Positions 55,083-64,000 are shown, counted from the first letter of the stretch. The stretch: 64,000 nt of DNA from Neomegalonema sp. (GCA_022760435.1 JALEFY010000029.1:1-64000); one strand, 5' to 3'. The notes: generated by a model not told the origin, from the letters alone. Numbers and translations: made by a program.

Positions 55083-56945
55083 TCAGGCGGCGTTGGCCGC
55101 GCGCTCGACGATCTCCAGCACCCATTGGCCATAGCGTTTGATCTTGGCCTCACCCACCCCGTGACACGATGCCAGCTCCAACTCCGAGCGCGGCTTGGCG
55201 ATGGCGATCTCGGTCAGCGTGCGATCGGAGAAGATGACATAGGCTGGCACGTTGTTTTTCTGCGCCAATTCGCGCCTTTGGTCCTTGAGCGCCGCGAGCA
55301 AGGCATTGTCGGCCTCGCCCTCGATCGCCGCGCCGCGCAGGGGGCGGGACTTGCGGCTGGCGGCGTCCTTGCGCCCGATCGCATCCTTGCGCAGGGCCAC
55401 CGGCTCCTCGCCCTTGAGCACACGCCACCCGGCCTCGCTCACCCGCCATTGGCCAAACTCGGCAACGGCGACATCGGCAAAGCCAAGCGCGTAGAGCTGG
55501 CGGAAAATTCCGCGCCAATCATTCTTCGAAAACTCCTTGCCGCAGCCGAAAGTCTTGAGATTGTGATGGCCGAATTTGCGGATATTGGCGCTCTCATCGC
55601 CGAGCAGGACCGTGATGAGATGCTCAACACCGAAGTTTTCGCCGGTGCGCAGCATGGCCGAAAGCGCCTTTTGCGCAGCAATGGTGCCATCGAATCGCTC
55701 CGGTGGCTCCTCGCACAGATCGCAATTGCCGCAAGGGGCGCAGGTCTCGTCGAAATAGGCGAGCAGGGTCTGGCGCCGACAAACCGGCGCTTCGGCCAGG
55801 GCCAGCAAGGCGTTGAGCCGAGCATGATCGGCACGCTTGCGGTTCTCCGGCGCTTCTGATTCGTCGATCTGCCGCCGACGCAACTTCATATCCTCAAAGC
55901 CGTAGAGCGTGAGCGTATCCGCCGGCAAACCATCGCGGCCCGCGCGCCCGATCTCTTGATAGTAGCTCTCGACGGTCTTCGGCAGATCGAGATGAGCAAC
56001 CCAGCGCACATCGGGCTTGTCGACGCCCATGCCGAAGGCGATTGTCGCGGTCATCACGACGCCGTCTTGCTCGACAAAGGCTTTTTGATGCCGGGTGCGC
56101 CTCTCCGGCTCCAGACCGGCATGGTAGGGCAAGGCATGAATGCCTGCCTCGCAAAGCGCTTCGGCGGTACGCTCGACCCCCTTGCGCGAGGCGCAGTAGA
56201 CGATACCCGCCTGCCCCTCGCGTGCCTTGATGAAATCGAGCAATTGCTTGCGCGGCGATTTCTTCGGGGCAAAGGCAAGGCGCAGATTCGGACGATCGAA
56301 CCCGCGGATGAAGATCCGGGGCTCATTGCGGAAAAGTTTGGCGATGATCTCGGCCCGCGTTGCCTCATCGGCAGTCGCGGTGAAGGCTGCCACTTGCAAA
56401 TCCCGACCAGAAGCCGCGATCGAATCGCGAAAGGCGCCGATGGCCAGGTAATCGGGCCGAAAATCATGCCCCCATTGCGCGACACAATGCGCTTCATCCA
56501 CCGCCAGCAAGCGCAGGTCAGCCCTGCTCAGCATCGCCGCCGTATCCGGCAAGGCCAGACGCTCAGGCGCGATATAGAGCAGCTTGAGGCGCCGCTCACG
56601 CAGGGCGGTGTAGACGGCGGCATTCTCCTGAGCATCATTGGCCGAGCAAAGCGCGCCAGCCTCGATGCCGAGCCCACGCAGCGCCGCAACCTGATCCTGC
56701 ATCAGTGCAATCAAGGGCGAGACGACAAGGGTCAGCCCGTCGCGCTCTAGCGCCGGGAGCTGGTAGCACAGGGACTTGCCACCGCCGGTGGGCATGATCG
56801 CGAGCGTATCGCGGCCAGCCAGCACCGCCTCGATCACCTCATCCTGCCCGGCCCGAAACGCCGGATATCCCCAAACGCGCTGCAACCGCGCACGCGCCGA
56901 GGCCAATGCCTGGCCCGAGGGCGCATCGCCTGCTCTCTCACCCAT
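55083..56945 (-). CDS. recQ: ATP-dependent DNA helicase RecQ
   Basis: 620 residues. Helicase motifs: MPTGGGKSLCYQLP (Walker A), DEAHCVAQWGHDFRPDY (motif II) and YQEIGRAGRDG (motif VI). The RecQ-Ct zinc site CRRQTLLAYFDE...CGNCDLC and a C-terminal HRDC domain (LASCHGVGEAKIKRYG) follow. It acts in recombination repair and fork restart. ATG 56945 has GGAG upstream; the open frame continues far 5' across murE antisense and is not coding there. Confidence 0.97.
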   Translation of the reverse strand: MGERAGDAPSGQALASARARLQRVWGYPAFRAGQDEVIEAVLAGRDTLAIMPTGGGKSLCYQLPALERDGLTLVVSPLIALMQDQVAALRGLGIEAGALCSANDAQENAAVYTALRERRLKLLYIAPERLALPDTAAMLSRADLRLLAVDEAHCVAQWGHDFRPDYLAIGAFRDSIAASGRDLQVAAFTATADEATRAEIIAKLFRNEPRIFIRGFDRPNLRLAFAPKKSPRKQLLDFIKAREGQAGIVYCASRKGVERTAEALCEAGIHALPYHAGLEPERRTRHQKAFVEQDGVVMTATIAFGMGVDKPDVRWVAHLDLPKTVESYYQEIGRAGRDGLPADTLTLYGFEDMKLRRRQIDESEAPENRKRADHARLNALLALAEAPVCRRQTLLAYFDETCAPCGNCDLCEEPPERFDGTIAAQKALSAMLRTGENFGVEHLITVLLGDESANIRKFGHHNLKTFGCGKEFSKNDWRGIFRQLYALGFADVAVAEFGQWRVSEAGWRVLKGEEPVALRKDAIGRKDAASRKSRPLRGAAIEGEADNALLAALKDQRRELAQKNNVPAYVIFSDRTLTEIAIAKPRSELELASCHGVGEAKIKRYGQWVLEIVERAANAA

Positions 56946-56962
56946 CAGGTGCCTGCTCCACT

Positions 56963-57000
56963 CATATCTGTTTTTTGCGCACCCTATTGAACCAGATATG
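56963..57000. repeat. inverted repeat in the recQ-murE divergent spacer
   Basis: CATATCTG (56963-56970) and CAGATATG (56993-57000), perfect 8-bp arms 22 bp apart, in the 201-bp intergenic space between two divergent genes. A T-run follows the first arm. It could be a shared operator; no regulator is known. Confidence 0.45.
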
Positions 57001-57146
57001 CCGCGACAAGCACCATCGGACACTTGATCTAGCAAGGCGAGAGGTTCCAGTTGCAGATCCATCGCATCGACCGGTAAAGCGGGTCGGGAAAGAGAGGCGC
57101 GGCGCGGGGAGCTTCCTGCTTCGCGCCCAGTTGCGAGGAGGCTGCC

Positions 57147-58661
57147 ATGGTGCGTAAAGCCCGAGATCTGGATATGGACGATGTTCTGGTGCTCGGCCCC
57201 CCGCTCGATCTGGAGACCGAGTTCGGCGGCGTTGTCGTGGACAGTCGCAAGGCACGCCCCGGCATGATCTTCGCGGCGCTCAAGGGCACACAGACAAACG
57301 GTGCTCAATATATTCCGGCAGCGATCAAGGCCGGTGCCAGCGCGGTGCTGTGCGATCTGGAAGGGGCGCTGATCGCACGCGAGGCGCTGGGCGAATGGCC
57401 GGTTCCCTTCATCATCGACACCAACCCGCGCGCGCTGCTGCCCCTGCTCGCCTCGGCCTTCGAGCCCGACCAACCCGAGATCGTCGTGGCGGTGACCGGG
57501 ACCAATGGCAAGACATCGGTCGCCGATTTCACGCGGCAGATCTGGTCGATCATGGGCTTGGCCGCAGCGAGCTTCGGCACCACCGGGATCAGGGCGCCGG
57601 GGATAGATGAGCCCCTCTCGCACACAACGCCCGAACCGATCTTGCTGCATCAGATCCTGGCGCGCGTCGCCGATGCGGGCGCGACGCATGCAGCCATGGA
57701 AGCCTCCAGCCACGGTCTGGCCCAGCACCGCCTCGACGGCGTTGCTCTGGCGGCCGGTGCCTTCACCAACCTCACCCGCGACCATCTCGATTATCACCGC
57801 AGCAGCGCCGACTATCTCGCGGCCAAGCTGCGCCTTTTCTCCGAGCTGCTGCCTGAAGAGGATGGCGTTGCCGTCGTCAATGCCGATGATCCGGTGTTCC
57901 CGATCATCGACGAGATCGCGCGGCGCCGGGAATTGGCCGTGCTCCCCTTTGGCGAAGCGGCAGACAAGCGTGGGCTCAAGCTGCTTTCGCAGACGCCGCA
58001 CCCGTCCGGGCAGACCATCGAGATCGGTTGGGAAGGGGCGAGCCATGAGATTGAACTTGGGCTGATCGGGCGGTTTCAGGCGATGAATGTTCTGGCCGCC
58101 GCCGGGCTCGCCATTGGCGTCGATGCCGAACATGCCCATGTTTTCAAGGCATTGCCCGCGCTACGCGGGGTGCCCGGCCGCATGGAGCTTGTCGCTCGGC
58201 GCGGCAATGGCGCTGGTATCTTCGTCGACTACGCCCATACGCCCGATGCGATCACCTCTGCCCTGACAGCGCTGCGCCCACATACGCCGGGGCGGATCGT
58301 GATCGTGCTGGGCGCGGGCGGCGACCGCGACCCCGGCAAACGGTCTCAGATGGGCAAGGCCGGGGAGTTGGTGGCCGATATCGTGGTCGTCACCGATGAC
58401 AACCCGCGCAGCGAAGACCCCGCTCTTATCCGCAAAGCGGTGATGCTTGGCTGCCCGGACGCCGTAGAGATCGGGGACCGCGAGGCAGCGATTCGCTTCG
58501 GGATCGAGCACCTGAACGAAGGGGATGCGCTGCTCATCGCCGGCAAGGGCCATGAGACCGGTCAGACCATCGGCAGCGAAACGCTCCCCTTCCATGATGG
58601 GGATGTTGCGCGCACGCTTATTCGCGAGATTGATGGGGATGCGGCGGTGATTGTTGAATAG
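57147..58661 (+). CDS. murE: UDP-N-acetylmuramoyl-L-alanyl-D-glutamate ligase MurE
   Basis: 504 residues. The ATP loop VTGTNGKTS is at residues 116-124, and DNPR (418-421) is the motif that selects meso-diaminopimelate rather than lysine. It adds mDAP to the peptidoglycan precursor. ATG 57147 follows GAGGAGG. In most bacteria murE is in the dcw cluster next to murF; here recQ diverges upstream and nothing from the cluster follows. Confidence 0.96.
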   Translation: MVRKARDLDMDDVLVLGPPLDLETEFGGVVVDSRKARPGMIFAALKGTQTNGAQYIPAAIKAGASAVLCDLEGALIAREALGEWPVPFIIDTNPRALLPLLASAFEPDQPEIVVAVTGTNGKTSVADFTRQIWSIMGLAAASFGTTGIRAPGIDEPLSHTTPEPILLHQILARVADAGATHAAMEASSHGLAQHRLDGVALAAGAFTNLTRDHLDYHRSSADYLAAKLRLFSELLPEEDGVAVVNADDPVFPIIDEIARRRELAVLPFGEAADKRGLKLLSQTPHPSGQTIEIGWEGASHEIELGLIGRFQAMNVLAAAGLAIGVDAEHAHVFKALPALRGVPGRMELVARRGNGAGIFVDYAHTPDAITSALTALRPHTPGRIVIVLGAGGDRDPGKRSQMGKAGELVADIVVVTDDNPRSEDPALIRKAVMLGCPDAVEIGDREAAIRFGIEHLNEGDALLIAGKGHETGQTIGSETLPFHDGDVARTLIREIDGDAAVIVE

Positions 58662-58666
58662 CGAAA

Positions 58667-58698
58667 GGCGGGTGCAGCTGGAGACATCTGCACCCGCC
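58667..58698 (+). terminator. hairpin after murE
   Basis: Perfect 11-bp stem GGCGGGTGCAG/CTGCACCCGCC with a 10-nt loop, 5 bases after the murE stop, followed by ATTTGC. The stem is strong but the T-tract is short. Confidence 0.7.
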
Positions 58699-58699
58699 A

Positions 58700-58949
58700 T
58701 TTGCAGTATCGGCGCCTAGGGGAAGACTGCGCCTACTGCTCAACGCTGGCATTGACCCGACCAGGAGGGGAGGGGAGAGGGGGACGGTCGGATCGTCAAG
58801 CCTCATTGCGTTGCGCAGGTTGAAATTCGCATAGTGACCTTAATGGATGGTTAACGGCGCTGGCGCAGTGCCATTTATTCTTTGCCATCTTGCCGCAAGA
58901 AACCAACAGATCGCTAATTGGCCCGGAAACCTAGCTGCTTTCGGTTGTT
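58700..58949. other. intergenic stretch between murE and the TetR-like gene
   Basis: Convergent ends leave about 250 bp. It holds a purine-rich run around 58765-58785 (GGAGGGGAGGGGAGAGGGGG) and no recognisable gene. Confidence 0.4.
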
Positions 58950-59591
58950 TCACGGCTGCTGCTCAATCCGGAAGGCGTCAAAGCGTGCCCTGATGCAATG
59001 CGACAGGGCCTCGATCGCGCAGAGCGTGGCGGTATGGACCAGCCCTTTCGATCGAACTGCCATGGCGGCGTTGTTCGACATCGACAGAGAGATGGCCCCA
59101 TGCATCACCGACCACAACACCGCGGCTTCTTGCTGGATCATCAGATCCTCTTCCGCCGTTCCGGGCGCCCCAACCAGATCGGCGACGGTTTCACACAGGT
59201 CCTTGAAGACCGAAGAAACCAGCTCCCTGTCGCTCTTTTGAGCACTATCAGGCGGCAGGGCCGATAGAAACATCAGCCGGTAGAGCCCGCCATGGAGCTG
59301 AGCAAAGCGATGCAGCGCCTTGTAGATCGCGGTGATCCGCTCGGACGGGTCGCTCTCATCGGCAGCCGGTGCCAGCGCGTCTCGCAGGATCGAAAACCCG
59401 TGGAGCACAACGCTCCACAACAGATCCTCGCGCGAGCGGAAATGTTTATAGGGCGCCTGATGCGAGACATCCAATCGCCTCGAGATCTCGCGCAGGCTCA
59501 GGTTCTCGGCGCCATCGGTTTCCACAATGGCAATCGCTTCTTCCAAACAGGCTTCTCGCAGCCTTATCCCGCGCGATTTTCCATGAGCCAT
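58950..59591 (-). CDS. TetR family transcriptional regulator
   Basis: 213 residues. The N-terminal helix-turn-helix is ENLSLREISRRLDVSHQAPYKHFRSREDLL; the C-terminal part looks like the WHG/TetR_C type ligand domain. The inducer is unknown. A short inverted repeat (59603-59617) just ahead of the start is a likely autoregulatory operator. It lies beside ccoS, but a link to cbb3 biogenesis is not shown. Confidence 0.88.
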   Translation of the reverse strand: MAHGKSRGIRLREACLEEAIAIVETDGAENLSLREISRRLDVSHQAPYKHFRSREDLLWSVVLHGFSILRDALAPAADESDPSERITAIYKALHRFAQLHGGLYRLMFLSALPPDSAQKSDRELVSSVFKDLCETVADLVGAPGTAEEDLMIQQEAAVLWSVMHGAISLSMSNNAAMAVRSKGLVHTATLCAIEALSHCIRARFDAFRIEQQP

Positions 59592-59602
59592 GCAACCTAA
59601 GG

Positions 59603-59617
59603 TATGTGGTCTACATA
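59603..59617. promoter_or_regulatory. candidate operator of the TetR gene
   Basis: TATGT-GGTCT-ACATA, 5-bp arms around a 5-nt centre, 12 bases ahead of ATG 59591 of the TetR-like gene and also close to the 3' end of ccoS. Placement fits autorepression. Confidence 0.45.
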
Positions 59618-59651
59618 GATTTGAACAGATCGGGACCGCCCGGTTCGGTAT

Positions 59652-59849
59652 TTAGCTCGATTTATTCGTCTGGTTTTCTGATCGCGAGGCGGTTCCGGGG
59701 CCGCGCGCGGGGCGCTCATCGAACAAGATCCGCTCCGCCTCGCCATCGAGATCGTCATATTGGTTGCTGCGCAGCGACCATAGGAAGGCAATCAGTCCCA
59801 AAGCCCCCATGAACAGGGCGATCGGGATGAGATAAACGAGAACATTCAT
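59652..59849 (-). CDS. ccoS: cbb3 oxidase assembly protein CcoS
   Basis: 65 residues. One membrane helix (VYLIPIALFMGALGLIAFLW) is followed by the family motif SLRSNQYDDLDGEAERIL. Needed for cofactor insertion into cbb3 oxidase. Its start overlaps the ccoI stop by 4 bp. Last gene of ccoGHIS. Confidence 0.95.
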   Translation of the reverse strand: MNVLVYLIPIALFMGALGLIAFLWSLRSNQYDDLDGEAERILFDERPARGPGTASRSENQTNKSS

Positions 59850-62161
59850 GAGACGACTCGCGGCTTGGCGATTGTGGACACGCGCGCATCTTTCACGCTT
59901 TTCGCTCTGCTGGCCAGCTTGGGGCGGATGAAATTGAGCCTCAGCGCGTTCAGGGTCACGATCAGCGACGAGGTCGACATCGCGATAGCGGCCTCCAGCG
60001 GGCCGGCAAGGCCGCTCGCAGCGAGCGGAACGGCAACGAGGTTATAGAGCGCGGCCAGGGCAAAATTCTGCAAGATCACCGACCGGGTCATCCGCGCGAC
60101 CTGCAAGGCAGTGAGCACGGCGCTCAAGGATTGACCGGTGAAGACCATATCGGCCGAGGCCCGCCCCACATCCGAAGCGCTGGCCGGAGCCATGGAGACA
60201 TCGGCAGCGGCAAGGGCGGGAGCGTCATTGAGCCCGTCTCCGACCATCAGGACGCGATGCCCCTCGGCCTGCGCGGCCTCGACTGCGGCGATCTTGTCCT
60301 CGGGCCGCAGCTCGGCGCGCCATTCGGCCCCGAGCGGATCGGCAACGGCGGCCACCGCCGCCCGGCGATCCCCCGAGAGCACCACTGTATCAATGCCGCG
60401 GCTTTTCAGGGTGCTCAGCGTCGAGGATGCGTCGGGCCGGAGTTGATCACGCACGCCAAAGGCCAGCGGCGCCTCATCAGCAATGCGCAGCCAGATGGCG
60501 GAACTGCCCGCCTGCATGCCCGGTTGCGCGCCGGTTTCAGCCCCGCAAAAGGCAGCAGAGCCCAGCCGCCAGCGGGCCCCGTCGATCTCGCCTTCCACGC
60601 CCTGACCCGGGATCTCCCGAAAGTCCTTAACGTCTTGCGGCATCGCGGGCGCGGGTCGGCCCAAAGCGGCTTTAGCCCAAGCCGCGACGGCGGCGGAATA
60701 GGGGTGGTTGCTTTGCCCGGCAAGCCCAAACACCCCGGCGATCTGCGCTTTCGACAGGCGCGGGGCGGCATCGACCACCGCGGCACCCATGGTCAACACC
60801 CCGGTCTTGTCAAAGGCGGCGGCATCGACCTTGGCCAGACGCTCGAGCGCGGCACCGTCCTTGAGCAAGATCCCGGCACGAAACAGCACCCCGCTCGCCA
60901 CCGCTTGCGCCATCGGCGCCGCCAATCCCAGCGCACAGGGGCAGGTGACGATGAGCACCGAGATCGCGATCAGGACCGCCTCGCGCGGCGACAAGCCCGC
61001 TACCAGCCAGCCGATCAGCACCGCCAGCGCCACGAGATGCACCACCGGCGCGTAGAATTTCGCCGCTCGGTCAGCCAACCGGGCGAGGCCGGACTTGCGT
61101 TCTTCGGCAGCGGCAACGAGCTGGGCGATCTCCGAAATCGTGCTGTCCGCCGCCGAACTGGTGGCGCGAATGGTCAAGGCACCATCGAGATTGAGCGCCC
61201 CGGCCTCGACCGAGCCGCCGATCTGCGCTGGCACCGGCACGCTTTCGCCGGTCAGAAAAGCGCGGTCGATGCTGCCAGTGCCGCTTTCGATCACGCCATC
61301 AACCGCGATCCGGTCACCCGGCGCCAGGATCAGCCGATCTCCGATCGCGATCTGATCAATGGGGCGATATTCGCGCGCCCCGTCTTGCGCGAGCACCCAG
61401 GCGCCGCGCGGGGTCAGCCTTGCCAGCGTCCGCGCCGCCGAGCGCGCCCCGGCCCGCATCACCCCGTCGAGCCATCGCCCGATCAGCAGCAGAAAGATCA
61501 GCGAGACAGAAGCATCGAAATAGGCTTCCTGCCCGCCATTGATCAACTCGAACAGGCTTACACCGAGCGCGAGCAGCACCGCCAGCGAGATCGGCACATC
61601 CATATTGAGCCGCCCATGGCGCAGGGCTGCGAGCGCGGAGGCGAAGAACGGGCGCCCCGAATACGCCACCGCCGGGATCGCGAGCAGCGCCGAGACCCAA
61701 TGCAGCAGGTCGCGGGTCGCCCCTTCGGCACCCGACCAGACCGAGACCGAGAGCAGCATGATATTCATCGCTGCGAACCCGGCCACCGCCATGCGCTTGA
61801 GCAGGTCATTGGCGGCCTGTCTGTCGACATCATCGGCGCGATTGTCATCGAGCGGAAATACCTGGTAGCCGCTATCCTCGATAAGCTCGGCCACCTGATC
61901 GGCCCGCAAGGCCGCGCTTTCCCATTCGACGGTCACCGTCTTGGCGGTGAGATTGGCCCGGGCCGAAAGAATGCCGGGCCTATCGCTCAAGGCTTCCTCG
62001 ACAGCGGCGATACAGGCACCGCAGCGAATATCCGGCGCCGCCATGCGCAAAAGGCTCACCCCCTCGCGCGGATGCTGGGTGGCCAGCTTCAACTCTTCGG
62101 CGCGAGATCGCAACGCCGACTGGCCAGATTGCCCGGTCGAGATCGTACCGCAACAGCTCAT
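59846..62161 (-). CDS. ccoI: copper-transporting P-type ATPase CcoI
   Basis: 771 residues. The N-terminal metal site has CGAC (47-50) in an HMA domain and an extra Cys pair at the very start (MSCCG). Eight helices are expected; the transport motif is CPC (TCPCALGLAAP). The phosphorylation motif reads DKTGVLT rather than DKTGTLT. GDGLNDAPAL and the hinge are intact. It supplies copper for cbb3 oxidase. Confidence 0.95.
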   Translation of the reverse strand: MSCCGTISTGQSGQSALRSRAEELKLATQHPREGVSLLRMAAPDIRCGACIAAVEEALSDRPGILSARANLTAKTVTVEWESAALRADQVAELIEDSGYQVFPLDDNRADDVDRQAANDLLKRMAVAGFAAMNIMLLSVSVWSGAEGATRDLLHWVSALLAIPAVAYSGRPFFASALAALRHGRLNMDVPISLAVLLALGVSLFELINGGQEAYFDASVSLIFLLLIGRWLDGVMRAGARSAARTLARLTPRGAWVLAQDGAREYRPIDQIAIGDRLILAPGDRIAVDGVIESGTGSIDRAFLTGESVPVPAQIGGSVEAGALNLDGALTIRATSSAADSTISEIAQLVAAAEERKSGLARLADRAAKFYAPVVHLVALAVLIGWLVAGLSPREAVLIAISVLIVTCPCALGLAAPMAQAVASGVLFRAGILLKDGAALERLAKVDAAAFDKTGVLTMGAAVVDAAPRLSKAQIAGVFGLAGQSNHPYSAAVAAWAKAALGRPAPAMPQDVKDFREIPGQGVEGEIDGARWRLGSAAFCGAETGAQPGMQAGSSAIWLRIADEAPLAFGVRDQLRPDASSTLSTLKSRGIDTVVLSGDRRAAVAAVADPLGAEWRAELRPEDKIAAVEAAQAEGHRVLMVGDGLNDAPALAAADVSMAPASASDVGRASADMVFTGQSLSAVLTALQVARMTRSVILQNFALAALYNLVAVPLAASGLAGPLEAAIAMSTSSLIVTLNALRLNFIRPKLASRAKSVKDARVSTIAKPRVVS

Positions 62162-62180
62162 ATCGACCCCTCCCGGATCG

Positions 62181-62690
62181 TCAGTTGGCCTGATCCTGTT
62201 TCACGAACAGCGTGGCGCTGCGATTCTGGTGCAGCGTGCCTTGCTCCATACGCAGCAGCGCGCGCAAAGCGCCCTGCGGGATCGTCGCCGGCGCGAAATA
62301 GGTGCCATCGGTCGGCGTTTCCACGAAGACAAGGCGCTGATCCTCGCGCTCATGGGTCGGTCGGCCGATCACCGCGCTCAGCGCGACACCCGAGACCGGA
62401 GCCCCCTGCGCGTCTGAAAGCGCGATGCGCATCCCATCCGCCACAGGGGTCAGCGCCACTTGCCACCCGCTCATCGGATGCGCGGTTTGCTCGGCGACAT
62501 CGGCATTGAAGGTCTGGCTGGCGACATAGGAGTTCTTCACCACCAAGCCGCCAAAGCTCGAAAGCGCATAGCTGAGCATGGTCATATTGGCCGCGATGAT
62601 CACCCCGAAAAAGGCCAGGATGATCAGGAGGAATTTGCGCCCGGTGAACGGGCGCCCTTCCGGCTGGTAATCGGTGTCTTGCGCATGCAT
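62181..62690 (-). CDS. ccoH: cbb3 oxidase biogenesis protein CcoH (FixH)
   Basis: 169 residues. One N-terminal helix (FLLIILAFFGVIIAANMTML) then a periplasmic domain with the FixH pattern MTMLSYALSSFGGLVVKNSYVASQTFN (family block). Needed for stable assembly of cbb3. 19 bp from ccoI and 14 bp from ccoG. Confidence 0.93.
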   Translation of the reverse strand: MHAQDTDYQPEGRPFTGRKFLLIILAFFGVIIAANMTMLSYALSSFGGLVVKNSYVASQTFNADVAEQTAHPMSGWQVALTPVADGMRIALSDAQGAPVSGVALSAVIGRPTHEREDQRLVFVETPTDGTYFAPATIPQGALRALLRMEQGTLHQNRSATLFVKQDQAN

Positions 62691-62704
62691 GGCAGGCTCT
62701 CCCG

Positions 62705-64000
62705 TTATTCCGGTGCGTAGAAGGCGGCAGAATAGCGCGCCTGCTCGGGCCCGGTCACATCATCAACTTGGATCGTGAAATCCTGACGCTCGCCCGTGAC
62801 CTTGCTGCGCGGTTGCTCGACGAACACTTTCACCTCGAGCACCCGATCCGCGCCCACCGGCAGGGTCAGGCTGCGCGCGCCGGGCAGGTTGGAGCCCGAC
62901 TGGCGGATGGTTGCGCCTTCCAGCCCCTCCAGCGTGATCTCGAAGAGCCGCTCCTCAAGCCGCATGTTCAGGATCTTCATCGTGAAACCGTTGCGGATCG
63001 ACCCATCGGACAGCATCACATATTGCGGGTTGCGATCATGGATCACATTCACGTCCAACCGGTCGCGGATCAGCAGCGAGACCACCATGGCGATGCCGAC
63101 GACCGCCCACAGCCCGGTATAGATCAGGGCGCGCGGCTTGAAGAGCGAGCGCAAGGTGGTGTGCTTCTGGATCTTGGTCTGGCTGGAGGCCTTGTAATCC
63201 TCGAGCGTCGAGTAGGCGACGAGCCCATGCGGCTTGCCGACTTTCTCCATCATTTCGTCGCACGCATCAATGCACAGGGCGCAGGTGATGCATTCAAGCT
63301 GTTGCCCATCGCGAATATCGATCCCCATCGGGCACACATTCACGCAGGCATTACAGTCGATACAATCGCCCAGCGCGCTGGCTTCCTCGCTCTTGCGATG
63401 CTTGCCCCGCGGCTCGCCGCGCCAGTCATGATAGGTCACGGTGAGGCTTTTCTCATCGAGCATCGCGCCCTGGATCCGTGGCCAGGGGCACATATAGATG
63501 CAGACCTGCTCGCGCATCAGACCGCCCAGCGCATAGGTGGTGAAGGTCAGAACGCCAATGGTCGCATAGGCGACAGCGGGCGCGGTACCGGTCACAAGCT
63601 GCATCAGCAGCGTCGGCGCATCGGTGAAGTAGAAAACCCATGCCCCGCCGGTCGCCACCGCCACCAGGATGAAACTCAGATGCTTGGAGCCGCGCTTGAA
63701 CAGTTTCTCAGCGCCCCAGGGCTTCTTGTTCAGGCGCAATTGCGCGTTGCGATCGCCCTCGATGAAGCGTTCGATATGCAGGTAGAGATCGGTCCACACG
63801 GTTTGCGGGCAGAAATAGCCGCACCAGGCCCGCCCAACCGTCGAGGTGATCAGGAACAACCCGATCCCGGCCATGATCAGCAGACCGGCGACATAATAGA
63901 ATTCCTGCGGCCAGATCTCGATGAAGAAGAAATAGAAGCGCCGATTGGCCAGGTCGACCAGCACCGCCTGATCCGGCGCGCCGGCGCCGCGATCCCAGCG
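62705..64000 (-). CDS. ccoG: cbb3 oxidase accessory protein CcoG (5' end missing)
   Basis: At least 432 codons; the frame stays open to the window edge, and RWDRGAGAPDQAV ahead of the first in-frame GTG still matches the family, so the true start is outside. Membrane helices are followed by CxxCxxCxxxCP clusters (CIDCNACVNVCP and CITCALCIDAC), two 4Fe-4S sites. It is a cupric reductase in cbb3 biogenesis. ccoNOQP should lie further right but cannot be seen. Confidence 0.95.
   Translation of the reverse strand, partial: RWDRGAGAPDQAVLVDLANRRFYFFFIEIWPQEFYYVAGLLIMAGIGLFLITSTVGRAWCGYFCPQTVWTDLYLHIERFIEGDRNAQLRLNKKPWGAEKLFKRGSKHLSFILVAVATGGAWVFYFTDAPTLLMQLVTGTAPAVAYATIGVLTFTTYALGGLMREQVCIYMCPWPRIQGAMLDEKSLTVTYHDWRGEPRGKHRKSEEASALGDCIDCNACVNVCPMGIDIRDGQQLECITCALCIDACDEMMEKVGKPHGLVAYSTLEDYKASSQTKIQKHTTLRSLFKPRALIYTGLWAVVGIAMVVSLLIRDRLDVNVIHDRNPQYVMLSDGSIRNGFTMKILNMRLEERLFEITLEGLEGATIRQSGSNLPGARSLTLPVGADRVLEVKVFVEQPRSKVTGERQDFTIQVDDVTGPEQARYSAAFYAPE

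Noticed and set aside
56946-58139. 5' extension of the recQ frame to 1018 codons
   Set aside because: The extra 398 codons lie antisense to murE and have no helicase sequence; MGERAG at 56945 is the natural start.
58765-58785. Purine run as a G-quadruplex control element
   Set aside because: The run is imperfect and lies between convergent genes, so no regulatory role can be argued from position.

Overview
The window reads as a high-GC alphaproteobacterial chromosome segment. Support comes from the zinc-type adenylate kinase after secY, the petABC bc1 operon, the ccoGHIS cluster for cbb3 oxidase assembly, an RpoHII-like sigma factor, a Hint-domain protein of the kind common in Rhodobacterales, and ThyX as thymidylate synthase. 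I cannot fix the order or genus; Rhodobacterales or a Hyphomonas/Parvularcula-type relative fits best. Most of the window is core genome, and one short AT-rich patch (about 4912-5865) looks acquired.

Layout. 1-10850: mixed housekeeping genes (sensor kinase, glyoxalase I, glycosyltransferase, thyX, the AT-rich two-TM protein, argG, rhodanese, TraB/GumN-like protein, thiolase, SseB-like protein). 10934-40763: one almost continuous minus-strand block of translation and transcription genes. In transcription order it is rplJ-rplL-rpoB-rpoC, ybjN-like, rpsL-rpsG-fusA-tuf, then the whole S10-spc-alpha series from rpsJ to rplQ, with secY and adk inside. 41105-50337: envelope and small-protein genes (M23 lipoprotein, secreted protein, yggT-yggU, ABM-domain membrane protein, YcjF/YcjX pair, truA, RpoHII-like sigma, Hint-like protein). 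50456-50532: tRNA-Arg(CCT). 50656-53606: petA-petB-petC on the minus strand. 53753-58661: trmL, an NTF2-like secreted protein, recQ, and murE standing alone. 58950-64000: a TetR regulator and the ccoG-ccoH-ccoI-ccoS operon; ccoG runs off the right edge.

How the genes work together. The central block supplies ribosome, elongation factors, RNA polymerase and Sec translocon. It is punctuated by strong GC-rich hairpins, several followed by T-tracts. Some sit at expected ends (after rplQ, tuf and rpoC) and others inside cotranscribed groups (rplW/rplB and rplL/rpoB). rplK and rplA are missing upstream of rplJ, so the usual L11-L10-RNA polymerase cluster has been split. petABC and ccoGHIS serve two respiratory routes: the bc1 complex feeds cytochrome c, and the Cco proteins mature the high-affinity cbb3 oxidase.

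The most unusual items are the AT-rich two-TM/possible beta-barrel protein (5050-5865), a 66-residue insertion in cytochrome b, a Hint-like protein that lacks its catalytic residues, an 18-residue N-terminal extension on S8, mid-operon terminator-like hairpins, and an 88-bp imperfect palindrome at the left edge. I found no CRISPR array, no intact insertion sequence, no rRNA and no complete multi-gene defence system.
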